From contig OZ253959.1 of assembly GCA_965267425.1 (NCBI GenBank), forward strand, positions 496,001 through 560,000: DNA of 64,000 bases, read 5' to 3'. Shown piece after piece: positions 25,282-35,070 of this stretch. Position 1 is the stretch's first letter; each line of letters begins with the position of its first letter. The position numbers and the translations under genes are program-made. This DNA is from G965267425 sp965267425 (GTDB lineage: Bacteria; Bacteroidota; Bacteroidia; Flavobacteriales_E; Vicingaceae). The notes under the pieces were generated by a model, which made no database searches, was not told the DNA's origin, and saw only the letters and a list, made by a program, of their open reading frames with translations.

Positions 25282-27051
25282 ATGAACATTCGTTTTTTAT
25301 TCAAACTAGGCCTTTTTCAGATTGTCATTGCTTTGATATTGTTCATCATTTATGGGTTGGATAAAGGATTTGATTTGACTGATGAGAGCTTCCTGGCCAT
25401 GATCATTTTGGATCCCGAAAATTCTCCTCCGGCATTTACGTATCACAAATTGCTGAATTTGATATTGATGCCATTTTCACCCGGATTGATTACGTTCAGG
25501 TTAATTCGCCTTGTTTTGTCTGTGGGAGGTGGATTGGTTCTGGGTTATTTTGTTTCAAAATGGATCCATCATCGCTATAAAAACCCTTTGTTGGATCATT
25601 TTGCGTTGATCTGCATTGGATTGCTTGCTGTCTTGCATGGGTATGCCTTATACCCACAAACCATTTCTTACAACAATCTATCGCAATTATGGCTTGTATT
25701 GTTTACGGCATTATTGTTTAAAAGAGATATTGCCGAATCAAAGGCAAAGAATCAAGTTGATCTTGTATTAGGTCTTCTTATGTTCTTGTTGTTCATCACC
25801 AAAATAACCTCGGCCATTGCCCTATTGCCATTTTGGTTGATTTCAATTACTGTTCAAGATTCAAGAATAGGTTTTGATATCAAGCGAATTGGCCATGCTA
25901 TGTTTTGGTTTGGATTGGGTTTTCTGTTTTTCTTTTTACTGCATTCTTTATTCATTCAATCCATTGTTTCATGGCTATCGAACTTTAAAGAACTGGCAAG
26001 GTTGGCTCCACGTAGTTTGTCGGAAATGATGCATCAGTACTTCCTGGACATTATTGATTCCTTGAGCAGTGAAGTGTTATTACTGGTCATTCCGCTTGTG
26101 GCAATCTTGTTGGTGGAATTTTTTAAACATAAAATTCAAGAGATATCTGCAAAATGGCCCATTAAGCTTTATGAGCTTTTCGTTGTATGTATATATATCT
26201 TGTTTTTGCTGGCCATTTCTAACAATGCTTACATCATTGGAGGTAACATTCAATACTTCAAATTGCACATTACTATTTTGGGTTTATTACTTCTTGTTTT
26301 TGGTCAATGGTTCATTGCATTCCTGCGAGGCAATAAGGAATCTTTCAAAGAAGGTATATCAAAATACTGGATTCTCATTTTGTTGTTTATTCTACCGGCC
26401 ATAGGATCAGTGGGAACGGATAATGATTTAGTCATTCAGATTACCCAACACATGTTTTCATGGATCATATTGATTGTTCTTTTGCTGGAAGATCAAAAAA
26501 AGGACGGTGGATTTACTTTTCATAGAATAACACTTGTAGCTGTACTCGTTGTCATCATGACGGTTCAAATTTTTGATGGATCTTTCCTAAGACCTTATCG
26601 AATAAAAGGAGGTGCGCTTGCACAAACGGAAAGCATCAAAGTTGGTAATTCTCAAATGAAGGTTGATCCGGAAATTCATAGAACCATTTCAGAATTGAGA
26701 AATCTGATGCAAACGAAAACAGATTTTGATGAGGATCCGGTAATTTCATTGACTGGTATGCCAGGATTATCATACTTGTTGGATGGAAAGACCATTGGTA
26801 ATTCCTGGACCAAAAATGGCTTGGCCGAAGCCAATTGTTTCAATTGGAAGCGTCATACGGAGATGGATCTTAGTAGAACGGTGATCATTAGTGATGACAT
26901 TCCGAAAATACCTGTGGCCAACATCCGATGCATGCAAGAAATTGGTATCCCGTTCCCGGATGATTATGTAAGAATTGGATTCGTCAATGTCTACGTTTAT
27001 CGATTGAGATACGCCGTTTTTGTACCCAGGAAAATGTTGATTACTCCGTAA
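25282..27051 (+). CDS. Polytopic membrane protein, GT-C glycosyltransferase-like
   Basis: 589 residues with about 11-12 predicted membrane helices in the first 430 residues and a soluble C-terminal domain of about 130 residues. A periplasmic first loop starts right after helix 1 and holds acidic residues (GFDLTDESF; Asp31, Asp34, Glu35). That is the position where GT-C enzymes (PMT/ArnT type) place their catalytic Asp/Glu pair. This suggests transfer of a sugar from a polyprenyl-phosphate donor, but the family is not certain. It is convergent with a second GT-C-like gene (11-bp overlap) and close to a GT2 that could supply the lipid-linked sugar. Confidence 0.6.
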   Translation: MNIRFLFKLGLFQIVIALILFIIYGLDKGFDLTDESFLAMIILDPENSPPAFTYHKLLNLILMPFSPGLITFRLIRLVLSVGGGLVLGYFVSKWIHHRYKNPLLDHFALICIGLLAVLHGYALYPQTISYNNLSQLWLVLFTALLFKRDIAESKAKNQVDLVLGLLMFLLFITKITSAIALLPFWLISITVQDSRIGFDIKRIGHAMFWFGLGFLFFFLLHSLFIQSIVSWLSNFKELARLAPRSLSEMMHQYFLDIIDSLSSEVLLLVIPLVAILLVEFFKHKIQEISAKWPIKLYELFVVCIYILFLLAISNNAYIIGGNIQYFKLHITILGLLLLVFGQWFIAFLRGNKESFKEGISKYWILILLFILPAIGSVGTDNDLVIQITQHMFSWIILIVLLLEDQKKDGGFTFHRITLVAVLVVIMTVQIFDGSFLRPYRIKGGALAQTESIKVGNSQMKVDPEIHRTISELRNLMQTKTDFDEDPVISLTGMPGLSYLLDGKTIGNSWTKNGLAEANCFNWKRHTEMDLSRTVIISDDIPKIPVANIRCMQEIGIPFPDDYVRIGFVNVYVYRLRYAVFVPRKMLITP

Positions 27052-29005
27052 GTTGATTTTTACGCTTGTGGTATTCCGTTCTGGCCCACTGCAAATTGTT
27101 TTTGGCAAGTTGAAAATCCGGTTGAATGGTCAGCGCAGTTTTACACGCCACCAGAGCTTTGTCATACATGCCCAGTTTTATATAAGCACTGCACATGTTG
27201 TTATAGGCGAGAGCACTTTTCGGATTTAACTTAAGAAGTAATTCACAAGCTTCAATGCATTTTTTATAATTCCGTTGCTGGTAAAAATTCCGGCTGATAT
27301 TTAAGTAGGCATCTTCAGTCAAATTATCTGGAATCTGAACGTCCACCGTAGTTGGATCTTGTCGAGGTTGATTTTTCCAAACCAGCATCAGATTGTTGAT
27401 ATACTTGTGGCCAGGACTTAAGTCATGTCCTTTATTTAATAAGTCCCATGCCTCTTCACGTCTGCCCAATCCATGAAGGAATTTCGCATAATACAAATAG
27501 CACTCTGGATTTTGAGATCCATATCGAAGTCCATTTTTGTAGTACTGCTCTGCTTCTTCCGGCAGCCCCATGGCATTTTTTAAGATGCCCATATTGATAT
27601 GTAGATAAGAATAATGGGGTAATAACTCCAATGCTCTGGTAAAATAATCGAGCGTTTCGTCGTATTGTCCCTTGCTCATCAAAGTGAGGGCATAATTCAT
27701 TAATCCTCTTCCATTTCTTGGACTTTTGATAGTTACATCATGCCAAAGACTTTCGCTCGTATGCCATACTTCATTTCGCTGATAGGTACCGTAGGCATGG
27801 CAACCAATCACTAGGGTAGCTGCGGCAGTAATTATTTTTAATTTATTTCCGGATGATCGAAGTGATTCTTCATGTTTTATCATGAAATATCGAATGGCGG
27901 TAATCAACGCAATCACCAGTCCTATATATGGGAAAAACGTTCTGTGATCATTGGCAATTTGATACAGTGGAATGAAGCTTGATGTCGGTAACAATGCCAG
28001 ATAAAACCAAAGAATTCCAAATCCTATTCCAAATGTCTGTTTGTTTCGAAACGAAGCAAAAGCCACTAAAAGCATGGCCAAGATGAGTACTCCGCCCAAC
28101 AATATTCGAGCATCAAATACAGACGTAATGATTTCGAAGTCTGGATCTGCACTTAAATTCAGCGGCAAAATGAAATTACCTATGTAATGGGCTGCCACAA
28201 AAAATTGAGTGGTGAAATACCTAAGTTTTGAGGCTTGAGCATTGAGAGAGACCGTACTTTCGGGTGTCATTGCCAGTTGATTGAATAAAAACAGACCGAC
28301 ACCTACTGCCATCATGGGAATGGATTTTTTGAGCGTAGCAATCAAACTTTTCTTAAGTGTTTCGCGATTAGTTAATTCAAAATTTTCTTCAAACAACCAT
28401 ATGTAAATCATTAAGATAGGTACGGCAACCACCGCGGTTTGTTTGGTGAAAATCCCAATAATCAAGGTGATGAGATAGATGTATCGCTTTCGACTCCATT
28501 CAACTTGATAAGCCAATAAGGTGGCCACCACACACATGGTAGAAAACGAATCAGATATTGAAATGAGGTAATTAATAGTTTCCGCATTAGCTGCATGCAG
28601 ACCATAAAATGCTGTGGCGAACAACGCGAAATAGGTATTCCATTGATGGGCTCCCAATCTATTCAATAAGTTTCTCAAGAAAAAGAACATCATCACCAAT
28701 TGAACAACATACCAAAAGAACATGTGTATATGGAATACAATCGGGTTTAATCCATTGCCAAATTGATAACTCATGGAATTTAAAGTAGTCACCATAGGAC
28801 GGTAAGCTCTATTAGCAGGTAAAGAGCTAAACGTGGCAGGATCACTGAAGAAAGCAGAAAGATTAAATTCGGTTATCGCTTCATTGTTGGAGATGGTATG
28901 GGTATCATCAAAATAGAAACCATTGTCAAAATGATTCAAATAAGCGATAATGAGTAGATTGATAAAAAAAATCCCGAAGAGTATCGGAATTGATTGGTCT
29001 TTCAT
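27041..29005 (-). CDS. GT-C-like membrane protein with C-terminal TPR repeats (TMTC-like)
   Basis: 654 residues. About 10-11 membrane helices fill the first 420 residues. The first loop carries GFYFDDTHTISNN (Asp33-Asp34), the paired-acid motif of protein O-mannosyltransferase-like GT-C enzymes. From about residue 430 there are TPR units, for example ALTLMSKGQYDETLDYFTRALELLP, HLGRREEAWDLLNKGHDLSP and NMCSAYIKLGMYDKALVACKTALTIQP. This layout is like eukaryotic TMTC O-mannosyltransferases and many uncharacterised bacterial proteins. A role in periplasmic protein or lipid glycosylation is an inference. It is divergent from the GT2 gene. Confidence 0.72.
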   Translation of the reverse strand: MKDQSIPILFGIFFINLLIIAYLNHFDNGFYFDDTHTISNNEAITEFNLSAFFSDPATFSSLPANRAYRPMVTTLNSMSYQFGNGLNPIVFHIHMFFWYVVQLVMMFFFLRNLLNRLGAHQWNTYFALFATAFYGLHAANAETINYLISISDSFSTMCVVATLLAYQVEWSRKRYIYLITLIIGIFTKQTAVVAVPILMIYIWLFEENFELTNRETLKKSLIATLKKSIPMMAVGVGLFLFNQLAMTPESTVSLNAQASKLRYFTTQFFVAAHYIGNFILPLNLSADPDFEIITSVFDARILLGGVLILAMLLVAFASFRNKQTFGIGFGILWFYLALLPTSSFIPLYQIANDHRTFFPYIGLVIALITAIRYFMIKHEESLRSSGNKLKIITAAATLVIGCHAYGTYQRNEVWHTSESLWHDVTIKSPRNGRGLMNYALTLMSKGQYDETLDYFTRALELLPHYSYLHINMGILKNAMGLPEEAEQYYKNGLRYGSQNPECYLYYAKFLHGLGRREEAWDLLNKGHDLSPGHKYINNLMLVWKNQPRQDPTTVDVQIPDNLTEDAYLNISRNFYQQRNYKKCIEACELLLKLNPKSALAYNNMCSAYIKLGMYDKALVACKTALTIQPDFQLAKNNLQWARTEYHKRKNQLTE

Positions 29006-29069
29006 ATGGTGTTCCTTTGTGAAAATAAAAGTATAAAATTTATTTTAGCGGTTCATTAAGTATTCAGCA

Positions 29070-30020
29070 GTGTACGAGGGAAAATCCATAGCAGTTGTTA
29101 TTCCAGCATACAACGAAGAAATTCTGATTGAAAAAACCATTCAATCCATTCCTGATTTTGTGGACAATATTGTTTGTGTGAATGATAAAAGTAAAGATCG
29201 TACACAGGAAATTCTTGATGGGCTCAAATCTTCCAAACAACGATTGATTGTTATTCATCATGAAAAAAACCAGGGTGTTGGTGGAGCAATTGCAACCGGA
29301 TACATGTGGTGCAGGGATCACAATTCAGATGTTGCGGTTGTAATGGCCGGGGATGGACAGATGGATCCTGCAGATTTACCGGCCATTTTGGATCCCGTGG
29401 TATCTGGTCAGGCAGATTATTCCAAGGGAAATAGACTATTCACCGGGGAGGCATATAAAAAGATACCAAGGGTGAGGTATTTTGGCAATTCAGTATTGTC
29501 ATTGTTTACAAAAATTGCTTCAGGATATTGGCATATTGCTGATTCTCAGACAGGTTATACAGCCATTAACAAAAAAGCACTTCATTTGATCGATTGGAAT
29601 AAAATGTACAAACGATATGGTCAACCCAATGATTTATTGGTTCGATTAAACGTCTGTGATTGCAAAGTGAAAGATGTTCCTGTTGAGCCCGTCTATGATA
29701 TTGGTGAGAAATCGGGAATAAAATTGCGAAAAGTCATATTTACCATTCCTTCCATATTGATTAGACTATTCTTTTGGAGATTGAAGGAAAAATATGTGAT
29801 TCGAGATTTTCATCCTTTGGTTTTTTTCTATTTGTTAGGCTTTGTATTTGGATTTGCAACAGTGGTTCTTTTTGCCAGACTTTTTGTAATGTGGGGCATT
29901 ACAGGTTTAATTCCTAAAGTAAATGCTTTGGCTGCTATGTTTAGCTTTATGAGCTCAAGTCTGTTTATCTTGTTTGCCATGTGGTTTGATATGGAATCAA
30001 ACAAAGATCTCAAAGCCTAA
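29070..30020 (+). CDS. Family 2 glycosyltransferase, polyprenyl-phosphate sugar synthase type
   Basis: 316 residues. The GT-A domain (1-230) starts VVIPAYNEE, has VCVNDKSKDRTQEIL, the DxD-like AGDGQMDP and QTGYTAINKKAL, as in dolichyl-phosphate mannose synthase relatives. Two C-terminal membrane helices follow (LVFFYLLGFVFGFATVVLFARLFVM and ALAAMFSFMSSSLFILFAMWF). Such enzymes make polyprenyl-phosphate hexose donors for GT-C transferases, which fits the two GT-C-like neighbours. The start is a GTG at 29070; there is a TAG only 24 bp upstream in frame and no ATG near. TatC follows after 33 bp. Confidence 0.85.
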   Translation: MYEGKSIAVVIPAYNEEILIEKTIQSIPDFVDNIVCVNDKSKDRTQEILDGLKSSKQRLIVIHHEKNQGVGGAIATGYMWCRDHNSDVAVVMAGDGQMDPADLPAILDPVVSGQADYSKGNRLFTGEAYKKIPRVRYFGNSVLSLFTKIASGYWHIADSQTGYTAINKKALHLIDWNKMYKRYGQPNDLLVRLNVCDCKVKDVPVEPVYDIGEKSGIKLRKVIFTIPSILIRLFFWRLKEKYVIRDFHPLVFFYLLGFVFGFATVVLFARLFVMWGITGLIPKVNALAAMFSFMSSSLFILFAMWFDMESNKDLKA

Positions 30021-30053
30021 TCCGGTATATTTGCCGAACAAATTTGATAGTTT

Positions 30054-30866
30054 ATGGATCAACAGCATGAGGAAAATGACATGACTTTTCTCGAGCACCT
30101 GGAGGTGCTTAGGTGGCACCTGATTCGTTCGGGAATTGTTCTAATTGTCTTGGCTGCTGTAGCGTTTATTGGAAAAAACTATCTATTTGATAAAATAGTT
30201 CTGGCACTTGCTTTCGAAGATTTTTGGACCTATCAAAAATTTTGTGGATTATCTCATTCCCTGGGACTGGGAGATAAATTGTGCATCGGCCAAATTCCGT
30301 TGAACATTTCCAATTTCACCATGGCGGGTCAGTTTTCAATGCATATTTGGGTTTCCATCATTGCTGCTATTGTTGTTGGGTTTCCTTATTTGCTTTTCGA
30401 GATGTGGCGGTTTATTTCTCCAGGATTGCACAAAAAAGAACGCAAATCGGCCAGAGGAGTTGTTTTTTGGGGATCACTGCTTTTCGCAATGGGGGTGTTG
30501 TTTGGGTATTACCTGATTTCACCACTTTCTGTTCAGTTTTTGGGCAATTATTCCGTCAGTACGATCGTTGAAAATAAAATAAGCATTACCTCATTCATTA
30601 CAACCATAGCCACCATCACATTAGCCAGCGGAATCATATTTGAGTTGCCTCTTGCCATCTTTTTCCTAACGAAACTTGGGATTGTAACTCCTCGTATACT
30701 AAAGGTTTACAGAAGGCATGCCATTGTTGGGGTACTTATTCTTTCTGCTATCATTACGCCACCAGATATATCAAGTCAATTACTGGTGAGTTTGCCTTTG
30801 GTGGTGTTGTATGAGATAAGCATCTATATATCCAAATGGGTTGAGAACAGAACGAATAAAGAGTAG
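30054..30866 (+). CDS. tatC: Twin-arginine translocase subunit TatC
   Basis: Inner-membrane receptor of the Tat pathway, which exports folded proteins. The 270 residues hold six membrane helices. The family hallmarks are TFLEHLEVLRWHLIRS at the N-terminus, FPYLLFEMWRFISPGLHKKERK (about 105-126, with the conserved Phe-Glu and Pro), GYYLISPLSVQFL and VTPRILKVYRRHAIVGVLILSAIITPPDISSQ near the C-terminus. An insert of about 30 residues between helices 1 and 2 is usual in Bacteroidota. No tatA is adjacent. Confidence 0.95.
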   Translation: MDQQHEENDMTFLEHLEVLRWHLIRSGIVLIVLAAVAFIGKNYLFDKIVLALAFEDFWTYQKFCGLSHSLGLGDKLCIGQIPLNISNFTMAGQFSMHIWVSIIAAIVVGFPYLLFEMWRFISPGLHKKERKSARGVVFWGSLLFAMGVLFGYYLISPLSVQFLGNYSVSTIVENKISITSFITTIATITLASGIIFELPLAIFFLTKLGIVTPRILKVYRRHAIVGVLILSAIITPPDISSQLLVSLPLVVLYEISIYISKWVENRTNKE

Positions 30867-30884
30867 GTTGGTAAGGATTAAATT

Positions 30885-33383
30885 GTGATTGTGCGTTGCA
30901 TCAAACCGTCATATCATCTTTTATATGGATTAATTGGATTGTTTTTAATCCTGAGCCATGCTGCATTTGCTCAACGGACTATTGTCCATGGTGAAGTAAA
31001 AGATGCCACAACCGGAGAGCCTTTACCTTTTGTCAATATTGCTTTCAAAGGCACCAAAACGGGAACTACTTCAGACATCAACGGAAAATTTGAATTGTCA
31101 ACTTATTACGCAAGTGATTCATTGATTGCTTCATTTATTGGTTATAAACCTCTTGTGATAAAGGTAAAACTGGATGAAGAACAAACCATTGTTTTTAATC
31201 TGGAACCAGGTGAAGTTACCCTCAAAGAAGTTGTGGTAGAATACACGGGAAATCCTGCCGAGCTTATCTTGGAAAAAATCATTCAACACAAAGAAGCAAA
31301 CAACAGAGAAAAGCTGGATTCATATGAATATCAGGTATATAACAAAGTAGAATTTGACTTGAATAACATTACGGACAAACTAAAAGAACGGAAGATCATG
31401 AAGAACTTCCAATTCATCTTTGATTATGTTGATTCCACGGAGGGGAAACCTTATTTGCCCATGTTCATGACAGAATCGGTTTCAGAGTACGCCTATCGAA
31501 AATCTCCTAAATCCAAAAAAGAACGCATCATGGGAACTAAAATTTCCGGGTTATCCAATGAAAGCGTTTCCCAATTTTTAGGAGACATGTATCAGAACAT
31601 CAATATATATGACAACAACATTGAGGTGTTTGGTAAAAATTTTATTAGTCCCATTGCCGAATCTGGATTACGGCATTACAAATACTATTTGATTGACAGT
31701 ACACGAATTGACGGTAAAAAATGCTATCAAATTGATTTTGCCCCCAGACATATTCAGGAATCGGTATTTAAAGGTACCATGTGGGTGAATGATACCACTT
31801 ATGCCATCAAGAAAATTGATGCCAGTTTACCCACTGATATTAACATCAATTTCATCAATGATTTTAGTTGGTCTCAGGAATTCCAACAGGTAAATGGTGA
31901 ATATTGGATGTTGTCCAAGGACAAGTTATTAGTCGATTTTTACCTGAGTAAGAGGGCTATTGGAATTTATGGTAGAAAAACTACTTCATACCGGGATTTT
32001 ATCATCAATCAACCACGTGAAGAAAAATTCTACCAAGGCTTGGACAACATTGTGGTGGAAGAAAATGCCAATGCACGTACTGATGAATTCTGGGAGGTTT
32101 CCAGGCATGATACGTTGTCGCAAAATGAAAAAGAGATTTACGAAATGGTGGATAGCGTCAAAAATGTCCCGGCGTTTCGAACGTTTGTCGATATCATCTC
32201 CTTAATTTTTACGGGATACAAAGAAGTTGGACCGTTGGATTGGGGGCCATACTATAAAATCTACAGTTTCAACCCGGTGGAAGGACATCGATTTCGGCTA
32301 GGGGTGCGCACCAATGATAACTTTAGTGAACGAATCCGATTTAATGGTTATGTGGCTTATGGCACAGATGACGAGCGTTACAAAACGGGAGGAGGGGTGG
32401 ACTACATCAGTTCTTTGCAGCCCAGGCAAATGGTGGGATTTTCTTTTAAAGATGACCTCGAGCAGTTAGGGCAAAGTAGAAATGCTTTTAGTGAAGACAA
32501 TATTTTGTCAAGTTTTTTGAGAAGGAATCCTCGGAACAAATTGACCAATGTAGAGGAATACAAAGGGTATTACGAAGTTGAATGGATTAGTGGATTTACA
32601 ACCAGAGTAATTGGTAGAAAACGAAACATGACCGCCTTAGGATCATTGAGCTATGTTGCGGTGGATGACTCAGGTGAAGAGGTCGTTCAGGATAATTTAC
32701 CGTCGGCTGAAATCATGTTGTATACGAGATTTGCATATCGTGAAAAGTTTGTGTCAACAGGATTTGACCGTTTTAGTTTAGGATCTAAATACCCCATTTT
32801 AGAAGCGTATTACTCAAAAGGACTTTCCGGTGTACTGGACGGAAGATATGATTTTCACGTTGTGAAATTGGCTGTGAAAGACCGATTTCGAATGGGAACT
32901 ATTGGTTACCTGGATTGGCGGGTAGAAGGAGGAATGTATTTTGGTGCCTTACCTTATCCATTGCTTGAATTGCATCCTGGAAACGAATCATGGTTTTATG
33001 ACAATTCAGCGTTTAACCTCATGAACTTTTTTGAATTTGCCAGTGATGAGTACCTGAGCATTATGGCCACTCATCATTTTGATGGGTTTTTCCTCAATCG
33101 CATTCCATTACTCAGGAAATTAAAATGGCGAGAAGTGCTGACGGCAAGAAGTGTTATTGGAAATTTAAGTGATATTCATGACGAGGTATTGAAGATTCCA
33201 GAGGAAACCAGAAGTTTGAGTGAAGAACCTTATTTGGAAATTTCTGCGGGTATTGAAAACATTTTTAAAGTATTTCGTGTGGACTATCTCAGAAGACTTA
33301 CCTATTTGGATCAACCCACTTCTTCCGAGAGTTCCAAAATTGCTAAATTTGGCATCCGCGTGACCATTGACATCCGTTTTTAG
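30885..33383 (+). CDS. DUF5686 outer membrane protein with carboxypeptidase-like regulatory domain
   Basis: 832 residues. Signal peptide at about 10-29 (LIGLFLILSHAAFAQ). A carboxypeptidase D regulatory-like (CarboxypepD_reg-like) domain follows at about 31-118 (VHGEVKDATTGEPLPFVNIAFKGTKTGT). The remainder matches the DUF5686 family, including YEYQVYNKVEFDLNNI, and ends in beta-barrel-like strands. This resembles a SusC-type N-terminal module on a different barrel; function unknown. The start is GTG at 30885 or GTG at 30891, since a stop lies at 30879-30881 and no ATG is close. Its stop codon directly abuts the lptB ATG. Confidence 0.82.
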   Translation: MIVRCIKPSYHLLYGLIGLFLILSHAAFAQRTIVHGEVKDATTGEPLPFVNIAFKGTKTGTTSDINGKFELSTYYASDSLIASFIGYKPLVIKVKLDEEQTIVFNLEPGEVTLKEVVVEYTGNPAELILEKIIQHKEANNREKLDSYEYQVYNKVEFDLNNITDKLKERKIMKNFQFIFDYVDSTEGKPYLPMFMTESVSEYAYRKSPKSKKERIMGTKISGLSNESVSQFLGDMYQNINIYDNNIEVFGKNFISPIAESGLRHYKYYLIDSTRIDGKKCYQIDFAPRHIQESVFKGTMWVNDTTYAIKKIDASLPTDININFINDFSWSQEFQQVNGEYWMLSKDKLLVDFYLSKRAIGIYGRKTTSYRDFIINQPREEKFYQGLDNIVVEENANARTDEFWEVSRHDTLSQNEKEIYEMVDSVKNVPAFRTFVDIISLIFTGYKEVGPLDWGPYYKIYSFNPVEGHRFRLGVRTNDNFSERIRFNGYVAYGTDDERYKTGGGVDYISSLQPRQMVGFSFKDDLEQLGQSRNAFSEDNILSSFLRRNPRNKLTNVEEYKGYYEVEWISGFTTRVIGRKRNMTALGSLSYVAVDDSGEEVVQDNLPSAEIMLYTRFAYREKFVSTGFDRFSLGSKYPILEAYYSKGLSGVLDGRYDFHVVKLAVKDRFRMGTIGYLDWRVEGGMYFGALPYPLLELHPGNESWFYDNSAFNLMNFFEFASDEYLSIMATHHFDGFFLNRIPLLRKLKWREVLTARSVIGNLSDIHDEVLKIPEETRSLSEEPYLEISAGIENIFKVFRVDYLRRLTYLDQPTSSESSKIAKFGIRVTIDIRF

Positions 33384-34109
33384 ATGATATTAAAGGCAGA
33401 TAATATTGTAAAAAAGTACCGTTCCAGAACCGTTGTCAACAACGTTTCTGTGGAAGTGAGTCAAGGAGAAATTGTTGGTTTACTAGGTCCAAACGGCGCA
33501 GGGAAAACAACTTCATTTTACATGATGGTTGGGCTCATTAAACCAAATAAGGGAGAGATTTTTCTGGATGAAGAAAACATCACAGACTTACCAATGTACA
33601 AGAGGGCACAAAAGGGAATTGGTTACCTCGCCCAGGAAGCTTCCGTATTTCGAAAATTAAGTGTGGAGGACAATATTAAAGCTGTTCTGGAAATGACCAA
33701 ACTCAGTAAAGCGGAGCAATCTGAGAAGCTGGAATCATTATTGGATGAATTTGGTTTGCAACACATTCGAACCAATCGAGGAGATTTACTTTCCGGAGGT
33801 GAACGTCGACGTACAGAAATTGCCAGAGCGCTGTCTGTAGATCCTAAGTTTATTTTATTGGATGAACCCTTCGCTGGTGTTGATCCTATTGCAGTGGAGG
33901 ATATTCAGCAAATTGTTGCTCAACTGAAAGACAAAAACATTGGGATTCTTATCACCGATCACAACGTTCACGAGACATTAAGCATTACTGATCGAGCTTA
34001 TTTGCTTTTTGAAGGCAGTATTCTCAAAGCAGGTACTGCAAAGGAGCTTGCTGAAGATGAACAAGTAAGAAGAGTGTACCTAGGTAAAAACTTTGAGCTT
34101 AGATCCTAG
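33384..34109 (+). CDS. lptB: LPS export ABC transporter ATP-binding protein
   Basis: Cytoplasmic ATPase of the LptB2FG complex that moves lipopolysaccharide from the inner to the outer membrane. The 241 residues show Walker A GPNGAGKTT (about 36-44), Q-loop GYLAQEASVFRKLSVEDN, signature LLSGGERRRTEIARAL, Walker B FILLDEPFAGVDP and the switch His in ITDHNVHETL. These are specific to the LptB branch. The gene begins at the base after the stop of the DUF5686 gene. Its stop overlaps the convergent purS stop. Confidence 0.95.
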   Translation: MILKADNIVKKYRSRTVVNNVSVEVSQGEIVGLLGPNGAGKTTSFYMMVGLIKPNKGEIFLDEENITDLPMYKRAQKGIGYLAQEASVFRKLSVEDNIKAVLEMTKLSKAEQSEKLESLLDEFGLQHIRTNRGDLLSGGERRRTEIARALSVDPKFILLDEPFAGVDPIAVEDIQQIVAQLKDKNIGILITDHNVHETLSITDRAYLLFEGSILKAGTAKELAEDEQVRRVYLGKNFELRS

Positions 34110-34360
34110 ATTTCTGAAATAGAATATTCGAAACTTTCCATCAATTGATTAGCAAGTAATTTCTTACATGCTTCTTCCACTTGATTGTTGGCATCTGTCT
34201 CATCACTGGCTTCAACCTCTAATGAAATGTGACGTCCAATTCGCACATTGTCAATGGTGGAAAGATTCAGGTTCTTCAAACTTGAAGTTACTGCTTTTCC
34301 CTGAGGGTCTAGAAGAGCCTTAAGAGGCATAATGTCAATTTCCGCGCGATACTTTGTCAT
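34106..34360 (-). CDS. purS: Phosphoribosylformylglycinamidine synthase subunit PurS
   Basis: Small structural subunit of the three-part FGAM synthase (PurS-PurQ-PurL) of purine synthesis. The 84-residue length is typical. The start MTKYRAEIDIMPLKALLDPQGKAV has the conserved D-P-x-G-x-A motif (about 18-23), and VRIGRHISLEVEA and KKLLANQLMESFEYSI follow, as expected. purQ and purL are not nearby. It is downstream of pssA by one base on the same strand. Confidence 0.92.
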   Translation of the reverse strand: MTKYRAEIDIMPLKALLDPQGKAVTSSLKNLNLSTIDNVRIGRHISLEVEASDETDANNQVEEACKKLLANQLMESFEYSISEI

Positions 34361-34361
34361 G

Positions 34362-35060
34362 TCAATTTGATCGAAATGGTGTTACCAATGAAATAATGAG
34401 ATACAAAAATACAATAATTGGTAGTGCCGTTAATTGTAAAATCAGAAAAAGAATCAACGAAATTCCCAAAAAGAGATAACGATCCCAATTGTCTTTCATT
34501 CCAAAATTTGAAAACTTAAATGACATCATTTTAATATTGCTCACCATAAGTACAGAAAAGAACAGCACTACTGAGATTAGTCTCCATTCCGAACCATGGA
34601 AAATTTCATAGAAAAAGTCATAAATGTCATTGTTCTTTCCCAATAAAAACATACATGGAAACGACATCCAAAAAAATGCATTGGCCGGTGTAGGCAAACC
34701 CGAAAAATGGGATTGTTTTTCTGTGACATTAAATCTTGCCAATCGAATCGCTGAAAAAATGGGGAGTAAAAAGGCAAGAAATGCCCAATATCCTACATCA
34801 GGTGATCGCAAATAAGAATACACTAGCATGCCCGGTGCTACACCAAAAGTCACAAGATCGGCAAGTGAATCCAACTCTTTTCCAATAGGGCTACCAGCTT
34901 TTAATTTACGTGCTAAGAAACCGTCTAGAAAATCAAAAATGAGTGCAGCGAAAACAAGAAAGGATGAAATGTATGCTTGTCTTTTAAAAATGTATACGAT
35001 GGCAATACACCCGAAAGCTAGATTGGAAATGGTAAAGAAATTGGGAATGTGCTTTTTCAT
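34362..35060 (-). CDS. pssA: CDP-diacylglycerol-serine O-phosphatidyltransferase
   Basis: Inner-membrane enzyme that makes phosphatidylserine, the precursor of phosphatidylethanolamine. The 232 residues contain the CDP-alcohol phosphotransferase signature D-x2-D-G-x2-A-R-x8-G-x3-D-x3-D as DFLDGFLARKLKAG followed by GKELDSLAD (about 43-67). About seven membrane helices follow. The start MKKHIPNFFTISNL is family-typical. It lies between the acyltransferase gene and purS, all leftward. Confidence 0.94.
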   Translation of the reverse strand: MKKHIPNFFTISNLAFGCIAIVYIFKRQAYISSFLVFAALIFDFLDGFLARKLKAGSPIGKELDSLADLVTFGVAPGMLVYSYLRSPDVGYWAFLAFLLPIFSAIRLARFNVTEKQSHFSGLPTPANAFFWMSFPCMFLLGKNNDIYDFFYEIFHGSEWRLISVVLFFSVLMVSNIKMMSFKFSNFGMKDNWDRYLFLGISLILFLILQLTALPIIVFLYLIISLVTPFRSN

Positions 35061-35070
35061 GCCGCTTTAA

